A stretch of 64,000 nucleotides of DNA from Moritella sp. Lineage in GTDB: Bacteria; Pseudomonadota; Gammaproteobacteria; Enterobacterales; Moritellaceae. The DNA lies in assembly GCF_013215705.1 (NCBI RefSeq), contig NZ_JABSQR010000007.1:211403-275402 (forward strand), given 5' to 3'. Positions 55,606 to 64,000 of this stretch are shown here, piece after piece; within the stretch, counting starts at the first letter, position 1; every line of letters begins with the position of its first letter. The position numbers were made by a program, and so were the translations under genes. Below the pieces are notes generated by a model. The model ran no database searches. It had not been told where the DNA came from and was given only the letters and a program-made list of their open reading frames with translations.

Positions 55606-55701
55606 ACTTACCTCTAATTTATTATCGTTATAAATTATCTTGATCTGCCTTCATCAGCCCTTATTTTAATACAGCTAAAGCATGAACAAAAATTGTATTA
55701 A

Positions 55702-56655
55702 CTACTCACCAGTATGAATTAATTTCATACCTAGTGTTTTCGTACGTTCTAGATGATTTTTTAGGAATGGATGACACAGTTCTCTAAACCAAGTGTGTTC
55801 TGGATCTTGGTGGTGTTTAGCATGCCACAACAAGTAATACTGCTGTGGTTTTAATTTGATCGGCAGTGCGATGATCCGAAGATCGTATGTCTGGGCAAAG
55901 TCTGCCGCGATATGTAATGGTGTCGTCAACAAGGTATCGGTCTTTACTAACAGCTCAATCGCCGACTGGAAAAATGGTACCGATGCAAAAACTTGACGCT
56001 GCTTACCCAGTGCTAACAATGCCAGGTCCACCGGACTGTCTTTATCACCACCGCCGCTGATCAGTACGTGTTTGGCATTAATATATTCCGTCACCGATAA
56101 ATCATCACCCTGACACAAAGGATGTTGACGGCGGCACACTACCACCAGTTGATCTTCACCGATACTCTTGCCATGTAAATTTTCAGGCACCACATCGGTA
56201 ATGGTACTCACCAGATCCAGCTGCATGTCAGCTAACTCAGTTAACTTGTCTTTATGCCAAAGCTGGAATTCAACACTGGCATTAGATGCGTCGGCAGCCA
56301 ACTCACAGCATATTGACGGTAAGATAGCTTGCGCGACATAATCACTCGAGGCCAGTGTAAATTGACGTGGGCACAAACTAAGATCCATCACACTCGGTAA
56401 ATACAAATTATCCAAGGTCTGCATCAATACTGGTAACTGCGTTTTTAATTCTTCACCCTTACGCGTTAATATAAATTGATTACCTTCTCGGATGACTATC
56501 TTGTCATCAAACGCCGCGCGGATTTGCGTTAGGGTTTTACTTATCGCCGACTGCGTGACATTGAGTTGTCGTGCCGACTCGGTCAAATTACAGGTTTGTA
56601 ATATCGACATTAACGCCGGTAATAATTTGTAGTTATTCAAAGCCGCACTCGCCAT
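55702..56655 (-). CDS. LysR-family regulator
   Basis: 317 residues; HTH LPALMSILQTCNLTESARQLNVTQSAISKTLTQIRAAFDDKIVIREGNQF of the LeuO/NodD-like group and an effector domain with VELQLW-like and PLHIAADFAQ segments. On the same strand, 96 bp upstream of the LysE-family exporter gene, so a regulator of it is plausible. ATG 56655 puts the HTH at the usual place. Confidence 0.88.
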   Translation of the reverse strand: MASAALNNYKLLPALMSILQTCNLTESARQLNVTQSAISKTLTQIRAAFDDKIVIREGNQFILTRKGEELKTQLPVLMQTLDNLYLPSVMDLSLCPRQFTLASSDYVAQAILPSICCELAADASNASVEFQLWHKDKLTELADMQLDLVSTITDVVPENLHGKSIGEDQLVVVCRRQHPLCQGDDLSVTEYINAKHVLISGGGDKDSPVDLALLALGKQRQVFASVPFFQSAIELLVKTDTLLTTPLHIAADFAQTYDLRIIALPIKLKPQQYYLLWHAKHHQDPEHTWFRELCHPFLKNHLERTKTLGMKLIHTGE

Positions 56656-56966
56656 ACTAAAGAATCAGTTAGCCATAATAACGTAAATTTTCTTTGTCGT
56701 GATTTTAAAAGTTAACTATCTGACCTCGCTCATTAAATTGTGATGGCGCTATTTAGCAAACCGAAACAGTCAGAGATGTGGCTTTACAAGCTGATAATGC
56801 GTTGCGTCAAGGCGTGCGAAAACTGTTTCCTTTAGGAATGATAAAAACCAAACAGATTTATAAAAAAATAATACCTCCACTAAGCCTCGTTATGAGACTT
56901 TGCTATCGTCCATAATTAAATTGAGTTAAGCGTGACTTCGCATGCACTTACCCGCAAGGATCGGCA
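56656..56966. other. Intergenic region with no clear gene
   Basis: 311 bp between the LysR gene and the msrA remnant. One stretch near 56776-56850 reads openly (DVALQADNALRQGVRKLFPL) without start or stop context, possibly another eroded gene. Nothing else seen. Confidence 0.4.
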
Positions 56967-57137
56967 ATGGACAATACAGTCAAAAAAATTGGACTCAGTG
57001 GCAGCTGTTATTGGTGTACCGAGGCTATCTTTCTATCCCTGCGCGGTAAATATCGCAGCGCAGTCTATGCCATGGAGCCTTATCAGAACACCGAAATTGC
57101 AGAAATTACTCGTAAGTCATGGACATTTAATGCATAA
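56967..57137 (+). pseudogene. msrA: msrA (methionine sulfoxide reductase A), internally deleted
   Basis: A 56-codon frame with a good start (AAGGAT upstream) encodes MDNTVKKIGLSGSCYWCTEA IFLSLRG split here for length, matching the MsrA N terminus GGCFWCTEA, and then jumps to KYRSAVYAMEPYQNTEIAEI, which matches the QYRSVIF block near residue 125-140 of full MsrA. About 100 residues are missing between. The catalytic Cys remains but the substrate pocket is gone, so it is a relic. Confidence 0.75.
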
Positions 57138-57275
57138 AGCAACGCTAGTACCAGCCTTGAATAATCTCGCCCCAACAAAAGTGACAAAGACGTGATAAAA
57201 ATGTGATAAAAACGTGATAAGTATCATCAGTCTAGCGCGATATGATTGAACATCACCTTAATAAGGAAAATAACC

Positions 57276-57839
57276 ATGAAAATTAAAATATTTTTATCAC
57301 TGGTATTACTTTCATTTCAATCATTCGCATCTGACCAATTTAATATAATGACTGATTTTTCATCGGTGAGTTTTGCCACCATCAAAAAACAATTTGTAGT
57401 GGAACCAGCAACAATTAGTGGGCTCACGGGTAGCCTAGATGATAATGGTAAATTTGCTATCACGGTTCCAGTGATAAATGTTGAAACAGGTATAGGCATC
57501 AGAAACGATCGGCTTAATTCATTATTTTTTAATTCAGGGTTAAATCCGACAGTCCATATCACGGGGCAGTTTGAATTAGCCACGTTAGCGCAAGATATTA
57601 CCAAATTGACCGTACCTGCAGACGTGTCTTTCTATGGTAATAAGAAAACATTTAACTTCCCTGTCATTATCACGAAAACAAAGAATACCATCACCGTCAG
57701 TTCGTATGCGCCAGTTATCGTCAGAGCCAGTGATTTTGGTATTCCTACAGAGAACTTAACCAAGCTTGCAGCAACAGTCGGCGGCCTTGCCCTTTCTGAT
57801 ATTATTCCTTTAAATATTAATCTAGTATTTAAAAAATAA
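57276..57839 (+). CDS. Periplasmic YceI-like protein
   Basis: 187 residues from ATG 57276 (AAGGA upstream). Signal peptide KIKIFLSLVLLSFQSFAS, then a beta-rich lipocalin-like domain: DFSSVSFATIKKQFVVEPATI, SLDDNGKFAITVPVINVETGIGIRNDRLNSLFF, and a final strand PLNINLVFKK. Pattern and length match YceI family proteins, which bind isoprenoid or lipid ligands. Monocistronic. Confidence 0.83.
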   Translation: MKIKIFLSLVLLSFQSFASDQFNIMTDFSSVSFATIKKQFVVEPATISGLTGSLDDNGKFAITVPVINVETGIGIRNDRLNSLFFNSGLNPTVHITGQFELATLAQDITKLTVPADVSFYGNKKTFNFPVIITKTKNTITVSSYAPVIVRASDFGIPTENLTKLAATVGGLALSDIIPLNINLVFKK

Positions 57840-58002
57840 TTCTCGACACGACCGTTTGAAATAGCGGTTCACCCTTTTCCAGCCCCTCATATTTAAACTG
57901 ACTGTTTCATATATTGTTTCGGTGGTCGGGTATGCAGGAAATATCAGGATCAACAAATAACATACAGACATCTGAACTTAACGAAATATGATTGCTGTGT
58001 GA

Positions 58003-58119
58003 CACTTGGCTTGGTTACCGAGTATCTTAGTGAACAATGGTTATTCAGAACATCAAGCAGGTTACATCCAAGGGATTCTGCAAGTCATTGGGATCACTGG
58101 GTTACTCATGATGGCGGAA
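58003..58119 (+). pseudogene. MFS (CynX-like) transporter fragment
   Basis: About 39 codons reading LAWLPSILVNNGYSEHQAG and then YIQGILQVIGITGLLMM, which resembles the WLPxxLVxxGYSxxxAG segment of CynX/NimT-type MFS proteins. No start and no remaining helices; it runs into the tail of tag. A remnant of a deleted transporter gene. Confidence 0.6.
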
Positions 58120-58659
58120 ACAATCTGTGGTGTGATCGTTAACCATGCCGATTGCTTGCATAAAGGCATAACAGATCGTGGGGCCGACAAAGTTAAAACC
58201 CCGCTTCTTCAAATCTTTACTTATGGCTTCTGAGAGTTCAGTTTTAACAGGGGTTTCAGCCAGTGAGGGTAAATTATTTTGCAGGGTAACGCCGTTAACA
58301 AAGGCCCAAATATAGGCATCGAACGAACCAAACTCGGCTTGAATATTCAAAAATCCCTTGGCATTTTTTATCGCTGATCTTATCTTCAGGGTATTACGAA
58401 CAATCCCTTTATTAGCAAGTAAGCGCTTAACATCGTCTTCGCTGTAATTGGCGATAATCGTATAATCAAACTGGTGAAAAGCATTTCGATAGTTTTCACG
58501 TTTTCTTAATATGGTGATCCAACTGAGTCCGGCTTGCGCACCTTCCAAGATCAGAAATTCGAATAAGCGTTGTTCATCATGAACAGGCACGCCCCACTCT
58601 TCATCATGATAAGCTACATATAACGGGTCTTCGCCACACCAAGTACATCTGTTTTTCAT
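58102..58659 (-). CDS. tag: DNA-3-methyladenine glycosylase I
   Basis: 185 residues from ATG 58659 (AAAGGA upstream). Tag signature: NRCTWCGEDPLYVAYHDEEWGVP, FEFLILEGAQAGLSWITILRKRENYRNAF and GFNFVGPTICYAFMQAIGMVNDH. Zinc ligands include the Cys in WCG and His near the C terminus. Removes 3-methyladenine from alkylated DNA. The last residues (CFRHHE) are atypical and overlap an MFS remnant, so the 3' end may have been altered by that rearrangement. 28 bp downstream of the pilin gene. Confidence 0.93.
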   Translation of the reverse strand: MKNRCTWCGEDPLYVAYHDEEWGVPVHDEQRLFEFLILEGAQAGLSWITILRKRENYRNAFHQFDYTIIANYSEDDVKRLLANKGIVRNTLKIRSAIKNAKGFLNIQAEFGSFDAYIWAFVNGVTLQNNLPSLAETPVKTELSEAISKDLKKRGFNFVGPTICYAFMQAIGMVNDHTTDCFRHHE

Positions 58660-58687
58660 TGCTTGTCCTTTAGTCGCGATAAACAAA

Positions 58688-59212
58688 TCAGCAGCCCGCT
58701 GTTTCAATATTAAACTCTTGAGTCTCGCTGGTATGGGGATATTCGGCGTAACATAAACCGCTCTTTAAATTCCCCGCACCATAACCGATACGCGAGTAGC
58801 CATTATCTTCGAAAACGGTAATTTCAGCATAATTCGCGGTTCGAGCGCCATTAGCTCTAATGACATCGACTGGCACACCTAATGCTAAGAAGGTTTCAAT
58901 AAAGTAGGTATTTGGCGTTAGGGCTTCACTTCTTGTTTCTGGGTAACCACGATAAAACTGATAATCCCCATAGTCGGTGGCAATGGTGACATTATCACCC
59001 AATAGATTGTCGATTTGGGATTTCATATGCAGCAATCGCACCGTCGCCCTCAGGCTGCCGTGAAAATTTTCAACCGTTTCTTTTTTTGCATCCTCTTTTA
59101 AATCAATAAAACGTGGTACAGCCGTTGCGGCCAGCACACCAAGCACACTAATAGTAATAACTAATTCAATTAGCGTAAAACCCTTATTCCTTTTAGAAAC
59201 AGTAAAATCCAT
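58688..59212 (-). CDS. Orphan type IV pilin-like prepilin
   Basis: 174 residues. Prepilin site KGFTLIELVITISVLGVLAATAVPRF, where leader peptidase cuts after Gly and Glu5 is kept. The C terminus has two Cys (SGLCYAEY ... ETAGC) able to form the D-loop disulfide. Resembles MshA/minor pilin or type II pseudopilin proteins. No assembly genes nearby, so it must use machinery encoded elsewhere. Same strand as tag. Confidence 0.87.
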   Translation of the reverse strand: MDFTVSKRNKGFTLIELVITISVLGVLAATAVPRFIDLKEDAKKETVENFHGSLRATVRLLHMKSQIDNLLGDNVTIATDYGDYQFYRGYPETRSEALTPNTYFIETFLALGVPVDVIRANGARTANYAEITVFEDNGYSRIGYGAGNLKSGLCYAEYPHTSETQEFNIETAGC

Positions 59213-59426
59213 TCTCTCTCTCTGTTAAACGTTTGTGCTCTCTGTTAGAGGTTTACAACAGTATGCCCAATAAATTACTTAGTGCCACATGTTTAATTAC
59301 AAAATAATTAATTCATCTTTGACTATTTTACTATGCTATTAATAATAGCCTGATTTTTTTAAGCAAAATAGAAATAGCCATCCCTAAGATAACGAACATA
59401 CCTAATGTCGCCATCTTCAGTCAAAC

Positions 59427-60446
59427 TTAATGACATGCATGCGATGATTTTATCACTCGAACTAAAACACCATGAGTAAGCCATATCGCCAACGATGTCA
59501 GGAAAACGGCCAAGGTAATCGAGCTAAAACGATAAATAATCGAAAAGAAAGCATCTTTCTGTCCCGGCTGGAAAGCGGTAGTAAGAGGTACCGATAACGC
59601 CGCCAGAGCCGAAAAACCAAGACCCGACTTAACCCCACCTAATGATAATAACCAGGCAAAAAAACCAGCGGCTATCGCATACGCCATTAAAAATAACAGC
59701 CCATTATTAGCCCAACTTGATAGGCCTAATTGAATAGCCATACCGGCCAAACAACCTAAAAATGTGCCGCTTATTCGGATTTTAGCGGCAGCCATTGAAC
59801 CAATAAAGGTCATTGGTGTAAGGACAATAAAAATAGACGCTTGCGCAGATAAAGAATCACTCAGATCACCAAATTGAAAAATAAGAAACGCCAACATGGA
59901 GATGCTCCAGCCCATTGCCGTTTGTCGTAACACGCCAATATGATCGTATGGTACTGCGCTATTACTGATGTGTGATGCCCTATCCTCTGCTTCACGCACA
60001 GGTTCGGGGAAAAAATAATAAGCCAGCGCACAAATAGGATAGATAGCAAACGCACTGACCCACAATGTCAGCGTGAACTCTTCAATATCAAAACTCGGAT
60101 AACTGATAAAATTAAGGGTAATAGACCCCACCAGCAAACCCGAGAATCCAAACAGGTAACCGCTTGGTTTGGTCATGGCAATACATTTACTGAGAAACAA
60201 CATCGCCACCGCGACAGTCATTAAAAAAGGATAAGGTTGCAAGAACCCGGAAATAAAATTGACCTCCAACGTCACCCAAATAATACCTAAAACCATTTGG
60301 GTTATTAAGCTGCAATGCCAATCATCCGCACGGGCGATAATAAACGCGGGTAATAACACCGCAAAAAATCCATACGACCAGCCAAACACCATACTTAACG
60401 CCAAGCCAAACACACAAGTAAACCAAATTCGCATCGTTTTCATCAT
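59427..60446 (-). CDS. DUF2955 inner-membrane efflux protein
   Basis: 339 residues, about ten hydrophobic segments in two halves; FGWSYGFFAVLLPAFIIARA and the second-half GGVKSGLGFSALAALSVPLTTAFQPGQKDAFFSIIYRF match DUF2955 (FUSC-like) proteins. Partner of the HlyD-type adaptor encoded 34 bp upstream. Together they form an AaeAB-like aromatic or organic-acid exporter (inference). Confidence 0.85.
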   Translation of the reverse strand: MMKTMRIWFTCVFGLALSMVFGWSYGFFAVLLPAFIIARADDWHCSLITQMVLGIIWVTLEVNFISGFLQPYPFLMTVAVAMLFLSKCIAMTKPSGYLFGFSGLLVGSITLNFISYPSFDIEEFTLTLWVSAFAIYPICALAYYFFPEPVREAEDRASHISNSAVPYDHIGVLRQTAMGWSISMLAFLIFQFGDLSDSLSAQASIFIVLTPMTFIGSMAAAKIRISGTFLGCLAGMAIQLGLSSWANNGLLFLMAYAIAAGFFAWLLSLGGVKSGLGFSALAALSVPLTTAFQPGQKDAFFSIIYRFSSITLAVFLTSLAIWLTHGVLVRVIKSSHACH

Positions 60447-60480
60447 ACTTTCCCGATAGACTTAATAAACCTAGGTGAAC

Positions 60481-61548
60481 TTAATAAATATAGTGCAGCA
60501 GACCAGCAAGATTAATTTGCATACAGGCCAAGGTTTTCCACCAAACATTATCAGCAGGGTAAAGCACCACAGTCGCGCGAGAGCCGACAAAGAGTTGTTC
60601 AGGAATAGCCTGTTCACTGGATAGGTTCACCCTAATCCGTTGTGCATCTCGCACCCAACGATTACTAACTTCAACCGAGGTTAATTGGCCACTCGCTGTT
60701 TGCTGCGCTGCTGCCACGCCAAAATCACGACTGGCGACAGTGAAATTGAATATTTGCCCCGGCAAGGCATCATAGGTGACATACGCGGCGGATGTTTTAC
60801 TGATCAGCGCAGTGGCCTTCTCTCTAAAATCAGCGGCAACCCACAACGAATCGATCGGAATAAAGGTAAGCATAGGTTGATTAGCCGTTGCCATCGCACC
60901 CACTTCAAGTTGTAGATTGGTGATCACCCCTTTGTTGGGCGCAAAAATTTGGGTATGGGATAAATCTAACGCCGCTTGAGCAAGATTATTTTTAGCCGCC
61001 ATCACCAGCGAACTATCACCACCGTCCTCTCCTAACTTGGCTTTAATCGCGAGTGTTTGTTGCTTATAGGCATGCAGTGTCGAACGCGCGGCTTGGTAAT
61101 TGGCATACGCACTATCGCGCATCGACGTAGAGACTAAATTCTGTTTAGCCAACTTGCTGATACGCTTAAATTCTGCGGTGGCATTATTGTAATTGGCGTT
61201 ACTGCTTGCCGTGTTCGCGATTGCAGCTTCGACCTGAGCATAAAGCGATTTTTCTTGCTCATACGCTTGCTGCAGCGCTACTTTCGCCTTGTTAACCGCA
61301 AGGGTGTATTTACTGTTATTAATGGTAAACAACAACTCCCCTTTCTCAACGTGCTGATTATTACCGATCGCGACATCGATGATCGGCCCTGACACTTCAG
61401 GTGCGAGTTGCACGACATAACCATATACCCGGCTCTCGGTTGTCAGCGGCGCGTATCGATCGGCCACAATAATGTAAGCCATGAACACAATGAACAAGAC
61501 AATAAGGCTGCGCATCCAACGACGAAAAGTGGATTGTGTATGAGGCAT
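60481..61548 (-). CDS. HlyD-family secretion adaptor
   Basis: 355 residues, one N-terminal membrane helix (about 14-27) then the adaptor fold. Lipoyl half-motifs: VQLAPEVSGPIIDVAIGNNQHVEKGELLFTINNSKY and LSHTQIFAPNKGVITNLQLEVGAMATANQPML; helical hairpin between. EmrA/YibH/AaeA type. Divergent from the LysR gene at 61652, which is its likely regulator. Confidence 0.9.
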   Translation of the reverse strand: MPHTQSTFRRWMRSLIVLFIVFMAYIIVADRYAPLTTESRVYGYVVQLAPEVSGPIIDVAIGNNQHVEKGELLFTINNSKYTLAVNKAKVALQQAYEQEKSLYAQVEAAIANTASSNANYNNATAEFKRISKLAKQNLVSTSMRDSAYANYQAARSTLHAYKQQTLAIKAKLGEDGGDSSLVMAAKNNLAQAALDLSHTQIFAPNKGVITNLQLEVGAMATANQPMLTFIPIDSLWVAADFREKATALISKTSAAYVTYDALPGQIFNFTVASRDFGVAAAQQTASGQLTSVEVSNRWVRDAQRIRVNLSSEQAIPEQLFVGSRATVVLYPADNVWWKTLACMQINLAGLLHYIY

Positions 61549-61651
61549 ATAAATTTCCGCTTAAAATAAAACTTCAGATATTATAGAAATATTCCATTTG
61601 ATTAAATACAATGATTAATATGGCACTTGCGTCTCATAAATAGGACCAACA

Positions 61652-62518
61652 ATGAAAACATCGATGGATGATCTGTACTTATTCATATTAACAGTCAGGC
61701 ATGGCGGTATCAGTGCCGCAGCACAAGCGCATGGATTACAACGATCTAAAGTGAGCAGACGGTTACAAGAATTAGAAAAATCAGTAGGCTGTCAATTACT
61801 TATCCGCACCACGCGGCAGATAGAACTGACCGAGCATGGACGCTTGTTGTATCAACAGATTAATCAGCCACTAAGCGATGTAAATCAAGCTATCTCTGTA
61901 CTTAAAAACCAACAACAAAGCCTGCAAGGAGTATTGCGCATTGCCGTACCGGCCGCGTTTATTGCCTCAACCTTGTTTGCAGAATTGTTAGATGACTATG
62001 CCCGACAGTTTCCAGATATCACCTTGGAAATTATTCACCGTCACGAAAGTGTCGATTTAAAACGTGAAAATATAGACCTGCAACTGCTGCCTGATGTGAT
62101 CAAAGTCATTAATGAAGATTACGTGCAGCAAGTCTTTTTCCCGTCTAAAAAAGGCCTGTTTTGTTCACCACATTACTTGCAAATCCATGAGCTGCCGCAC
62201 AGTCTTAATGATCTGTTTGAACATGCTATTTTAACCAGTCATTATGATTCCAGCATACTCCCAGAAGGATTGAATATACGCTTAATTTCAGAGGATTTAG
62301 GGTTAGTTAATCTCATGGCGCAATCGGGGCATGGTATTGCATTACTCCCGATTATTTTAGTCCAACAGCAACTTAAACAAGGGGAATTAGTTCATGTTTT
62401 ACCTGATATTTATCAGTCAGAGATTGCTATGACCTTGATTTATTCTTCGCGACAATTTTTACCGAAAAAAACTAAAACCATGATCAACTTACTCAGAGAT
62501 AAATTTTTAAATTACTAA
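61652..62518 (+). CDS. LysR-family regulator divergent from the HlyD/DUF2955 exporter
   Basis: 288 residues, HTH MDDLYLFILTVRHGGISAAAQAHGLQRSKVSRRLQELEKSVGCQLLIRTTRQIELTEHG of the AaeR/CrgA-like group, and a complete effector domain (SLQGVLRIAVPAAFIASTLF). Faces the exporter operon across about 100 bp; the AaeR-AaeAB pairing in enterics is the parallel. Confidence 0.9.
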   Translation: MKTSMDDLYLFILTVRHGGISAAAQAHGLQRSKVSRRLQELEKSVGCQLLIRTTRQIELTEHGRLLYQQINQPLSDVNQAISVLKNQQQSLQGVLRIAVPAAFIASTLFAELLDDYARQFPDITLEIIHRHESVDLKRENIDLQLLPDVIKVINEDYVQQVFFPSKKGLFCSPHYLQIHELPHSLNDLFEHAILTSHYDSSILPEGLNIRLISEDLGLVNLMAQSGHGIALLPIILVQQQLKQGELVHVLPDIYQSEIAMTLIYSSRQFLPKKTKTMINLLRDKFLNY

Positions 62519-62561
62519 TAATAGTGTCGTTAATGTTCGTGACACCAAAGCAATCATATTG

Positions 62562-62637
62562 GGGCATTTGAGTGCCCTCTCTTTCCGGCACAGACTTACC
62601 GCATTAGGCAACGCTTAAGCCGTTGCCGATACTGCGG
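62562..62637. terminator. Hairpin cluster between convergent genes
   Basis: Hairpin GGGCA/TGCCC (62562-62577) followed by TCTCTTT is a plausible plus-strand terminator. Next to it a compound stem has inner arms GGCAACG/CGTTGCC and outer arms CCGCA/TGCGG (62599-62637). Confidence 0.5.
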
Positions 62638-62644
62638 ATGGATC

Positions 62645-63121
62645 TCAGAAAAGGGGTAATTTGGTCGAGTTCTTAATTTCTTTTACCGCAATATTAGATT
62701 GAATTGAATCAACCACTTTGATACGGCGTATCTCAGAAAGCTTGTCATAGTATTCGTCGAGATCTCTCGCTACAATTTGAAGAATAAAATCGGCACTGCC
62801 CGCAATACAAAAACACATCAGCACCCAATCAAAATCTCGAATCATCTGCTCAAATTTATCGGTCTCTTCTGGAGTATGATTATTTAAAGAAACCATACTA
62901 AAACCTATAACATTGAAACCCAGTTTTTTGCGATCTAAAACCGCGGTATAATGCGTCACAATCCCTTCTTTCTCTAGTCGCTTCCAACGTCTCCAACAGG
63001 GGGTTTCACTTAGATTAACGCGTGGGCCTAACTCATTAATCTTAATTCGACAATCGCGTTGCAAATGATCCAGGATAGTTAAATCGGTGCCATCAAGCAT
63101 TGTATTAGTGTTTTTTTTCAA
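62645..63121 (-). CDS. Lrp/AsnC-family regulator
   Basis: 158 residues. HTH LDGTDLTILDHLQRDCRIKINELGPRVNLSETPCWRRWKRLEKEGIV and RAM domain (FCIAGSADFILQIVARDLDEYYDK, IAVKEIKNSTKLPL). Close in style to YbaO/BkdR-like Lrp members. No target gene is adjacent. Confidence 0.9.
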   Translation of the reverse strand: MKKNTNTMLDGTDLTILDHLQRDCRIKINELGPRVNLSETPCWRRWKRLEKEGIVTHYTAVLDRKKLGFNVIGFSMVSLNNHTPEETDKFEQMIRDFDWVLMCFCIAGSADFILQIVARDLDEYYDKLSEIRRIKVVDSIQSNIAVKEIKNSTKLPLF

Positions 63122-63243
63122 ATTTACTCCATTAAACGAAAAAAATCTCTATTTTGAAGCGTTATTGTAAAGTACATAGCAGTTTAATTTCAACGTACTT
63201 ATGTAACGGTCGATGTCAACATAGTTGCAATGATGGGTTGTTA

Positions 63244-63518
63244 TTAAGCCGCTAATTTCAGCTCATTTTCTGCTGGTTTATTTATGTATACCTCACCAAC
63301 TGGTTCGCAATTTCTTGTCGCTTTTGACCAACGTTCTGGATGTTTCCGTCTGGCTGATTCTAGCACCTCTTTCCTATGTGTTAACTGCGCTGTATCTTGG
63401 CCATTATGGCGCTGATTTGGCGTTACAAAGTTAAGTCCACTGTGTAAATGTTCATTATTATACCAACGGGTAAATGCTAGAACCCAGTCCTGAGGTAAAC
63501 GCTTAGTTAACCCCACCT
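63244..63518 (-). mobile_element. IS3-family transposase 3' fragment
   Basis: About 90 codons of an IS3-family OrfB C terminus: FTRWYNNEHLHSGLNFVTPNQRHNG is the DDE-type rve end with the HSGL motif, then QLTHRKEVLESARRKHPERWS. The rest is missing: the reading frame stops where the IS66-family element begins (about 63519). It shows one insertion sequence inserted into, or fused with, another. Confidence 0.8.
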
Positions 63519-63573
63519 ACCAAATATTTTCAGTTATTGCATGATTACTCTTCATTAAATGAAGGGATAAATC

Positions 63574-63882
63574 ATGTCAAAAAGCAAAAAAGAACAACAT
63601 TGGCAGCGCATATTTCAACTGCAAGCTGAAAGTGGCCTAAACAAATCAGAATTCTGTAAACGCAATAACATTACCGTATCCACATTTTATTCCTGGGCTA
63701 AAAAACTAAGCTCGCTATCACCAAAAAGAACAAATAAGCAGAAGGTTATACCACTCGTATTTCCTGAAACTAAACCTGACCAGCAACTCACTCTAACATT
63801 ACCTAATGGTTATCAATTTTCATTTCCCGCGTCATTAGAACCGAGTAAATTACAGCAATTTTTAAACGTGTTATCAGCATGA
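63574..63882 (+). CDS. tnpA: IS66-family TnpA accessory protein
   Basis: 102 residues. KKEQHWQRIFQLQAESGLNKSEFCKRNNITVSTFYSWAKKL is the IS66 TnpA helix-turn-helix; the C-terminal half (LTLTLPNGYQFSFPASLEPSKLQQFLNVL) is also typical. It overlaps tnpB by 4 bp (ATGA), the usual IS66 coupling. Start at 63574 follows GAAGGGA. Confidence 0.92.
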   Translation: MSKSKKEQHWQRIFQLQAESGLNKSEFCKRNNITVSTFYSWAKKLSSLSPKRTNKQKVIPLVFPETKPDQQLTLTLPNGYQFSFPASLEPSKLQQFLNVLSA

Positions 63883-64000
63883 CACCACACAAGCTGATCT
63901 ACCTCGTTACTGGACATACAGATATGCGTAAATCCATTGACGGCTTATCCTTAATCGTCAGTGATGTGCTGGAAATGGATCCGCTAAGCGAAGCTTGGTT
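63879..64000 (+). CDS. tnpB: IS66-family TnpB (5' part)
   Basis: First 40 residues of the IS66 Orf2 protein: YLVTGHTDMRKSIDGLSLIV is its hallmark (compare the TDMRKGFDGLA motif). Cut by the window edge. Required with TnpA and TnpC for transposition. Confidence 0.9.
   Translation, partial: MTPHKLIYLVTGHTDMRKSIDGLSLIVSDVLEMDPLSEAW

Larger units (their letters stand above)
63519..64000 (+). mobile_element. IS66-family element, left part
   Basis: Left end of an IS66-type element that continues beyond the window. It carries tnpA and the start of tnpB. The left boundary near 63519 is placed by the break in the IS3 gene; the terminal inverted repeat was not identified. Confidence 0.75.

Noticed and set aside
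58006..58233. 75-codon frame as a complete gene
   Set aside because: Only its first 38 codons resemble an MFS protein; the rest is antisense to tag. Recorded as a fragment instead.

Overview
The window looks like chromosomal DNA of a cold-adapted marine gammaproteobacterium, most like Moritella or a close relative (inference from gene content: a type VI secretion cluster with paired tssC genes, a GbpA-type chitin-binding LPMO, two VirK/YbjX-family genes, low-to-moderate GC). No rRNA, tRNA or CRISPR array was seen.

Region by region. 1-6.3 kb: minus-strand T6SS operon tssA-hcp-tssB-tssC-tssC paralogue-tssE-tssF (tssF runs off the left edge). tssB is frameshifted by a three-copy heptanucleotide repeat. 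6.9-11.0 kb: an unassigned 595-residue protein next to the T6SS and an RstA-like two-component system. 11.6-19.4 kb: an RND efflux pair, a secreted C-N amide hydrolase with a divergent LysR regulator, and small unknowns. 19.5-23.8 kb: an overlapping signalling operon (XRE regulator, REC-EAL, Hpt-like, hybrid histidine kinase). 24-27.8 kb: gbpA, then a eukaryotic-type glutathione synthetase behind an ArsR regulator, with three matching operator palindromes. 27.8-30.3 kb: a VirK/YbjX gene cut by an in-frame amber codon, DUF2237, and an alpha/beta hydrolase. 30.5-39.1 kb: a tightly packed five-gene operon (secreted S9 peptidase, TonB-dependent receptor, GlyGly-CTERM gluzincin, two DUF1566 proteins) behind a Fur-like box. 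This is the best candidate for an uncharacterised protein-degrading nutrient or iron acquisition system. 39.5-49 kb: regulators, a nucleoside-gate membrane protein, ChaN-like lipoprotein, rsuA, a four-repeat OAA-type lectin, a cobalamin riboswitch with a CbiM-like permease, yqfB and a half-size PACE-like protein. 49-62.5 kb: intact VirK/YbjX gene, azlCD with an AraC regulator, MFS and LysE exporters, several LysR regulators, YceI-like protein, tag, an orphan type IV pilin-like protein, and a DUF2955/HlyD exporter. 62.6-64 kb: an Lrp regulator, then an IS3-family remnant interrupted by an IS66-family element that runs off the right edge.

Two themes tie the window together. First, direct repeats of the form TGTAA-N5-TGTAA (the geometry of the E. 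coli RstA box) occur upstream of the RstA-like regulator gene, upstream of both VirK/YbjX genes and in the T6SS/595-residue-protein intergenic region, suggesting one envelope-stress regulon. Second, there is much gene decay: tssB, one VirK/YbjX gene, a LysR gene, msrA, an FMN reductase, an MFS transporter and other fragments are all broken.
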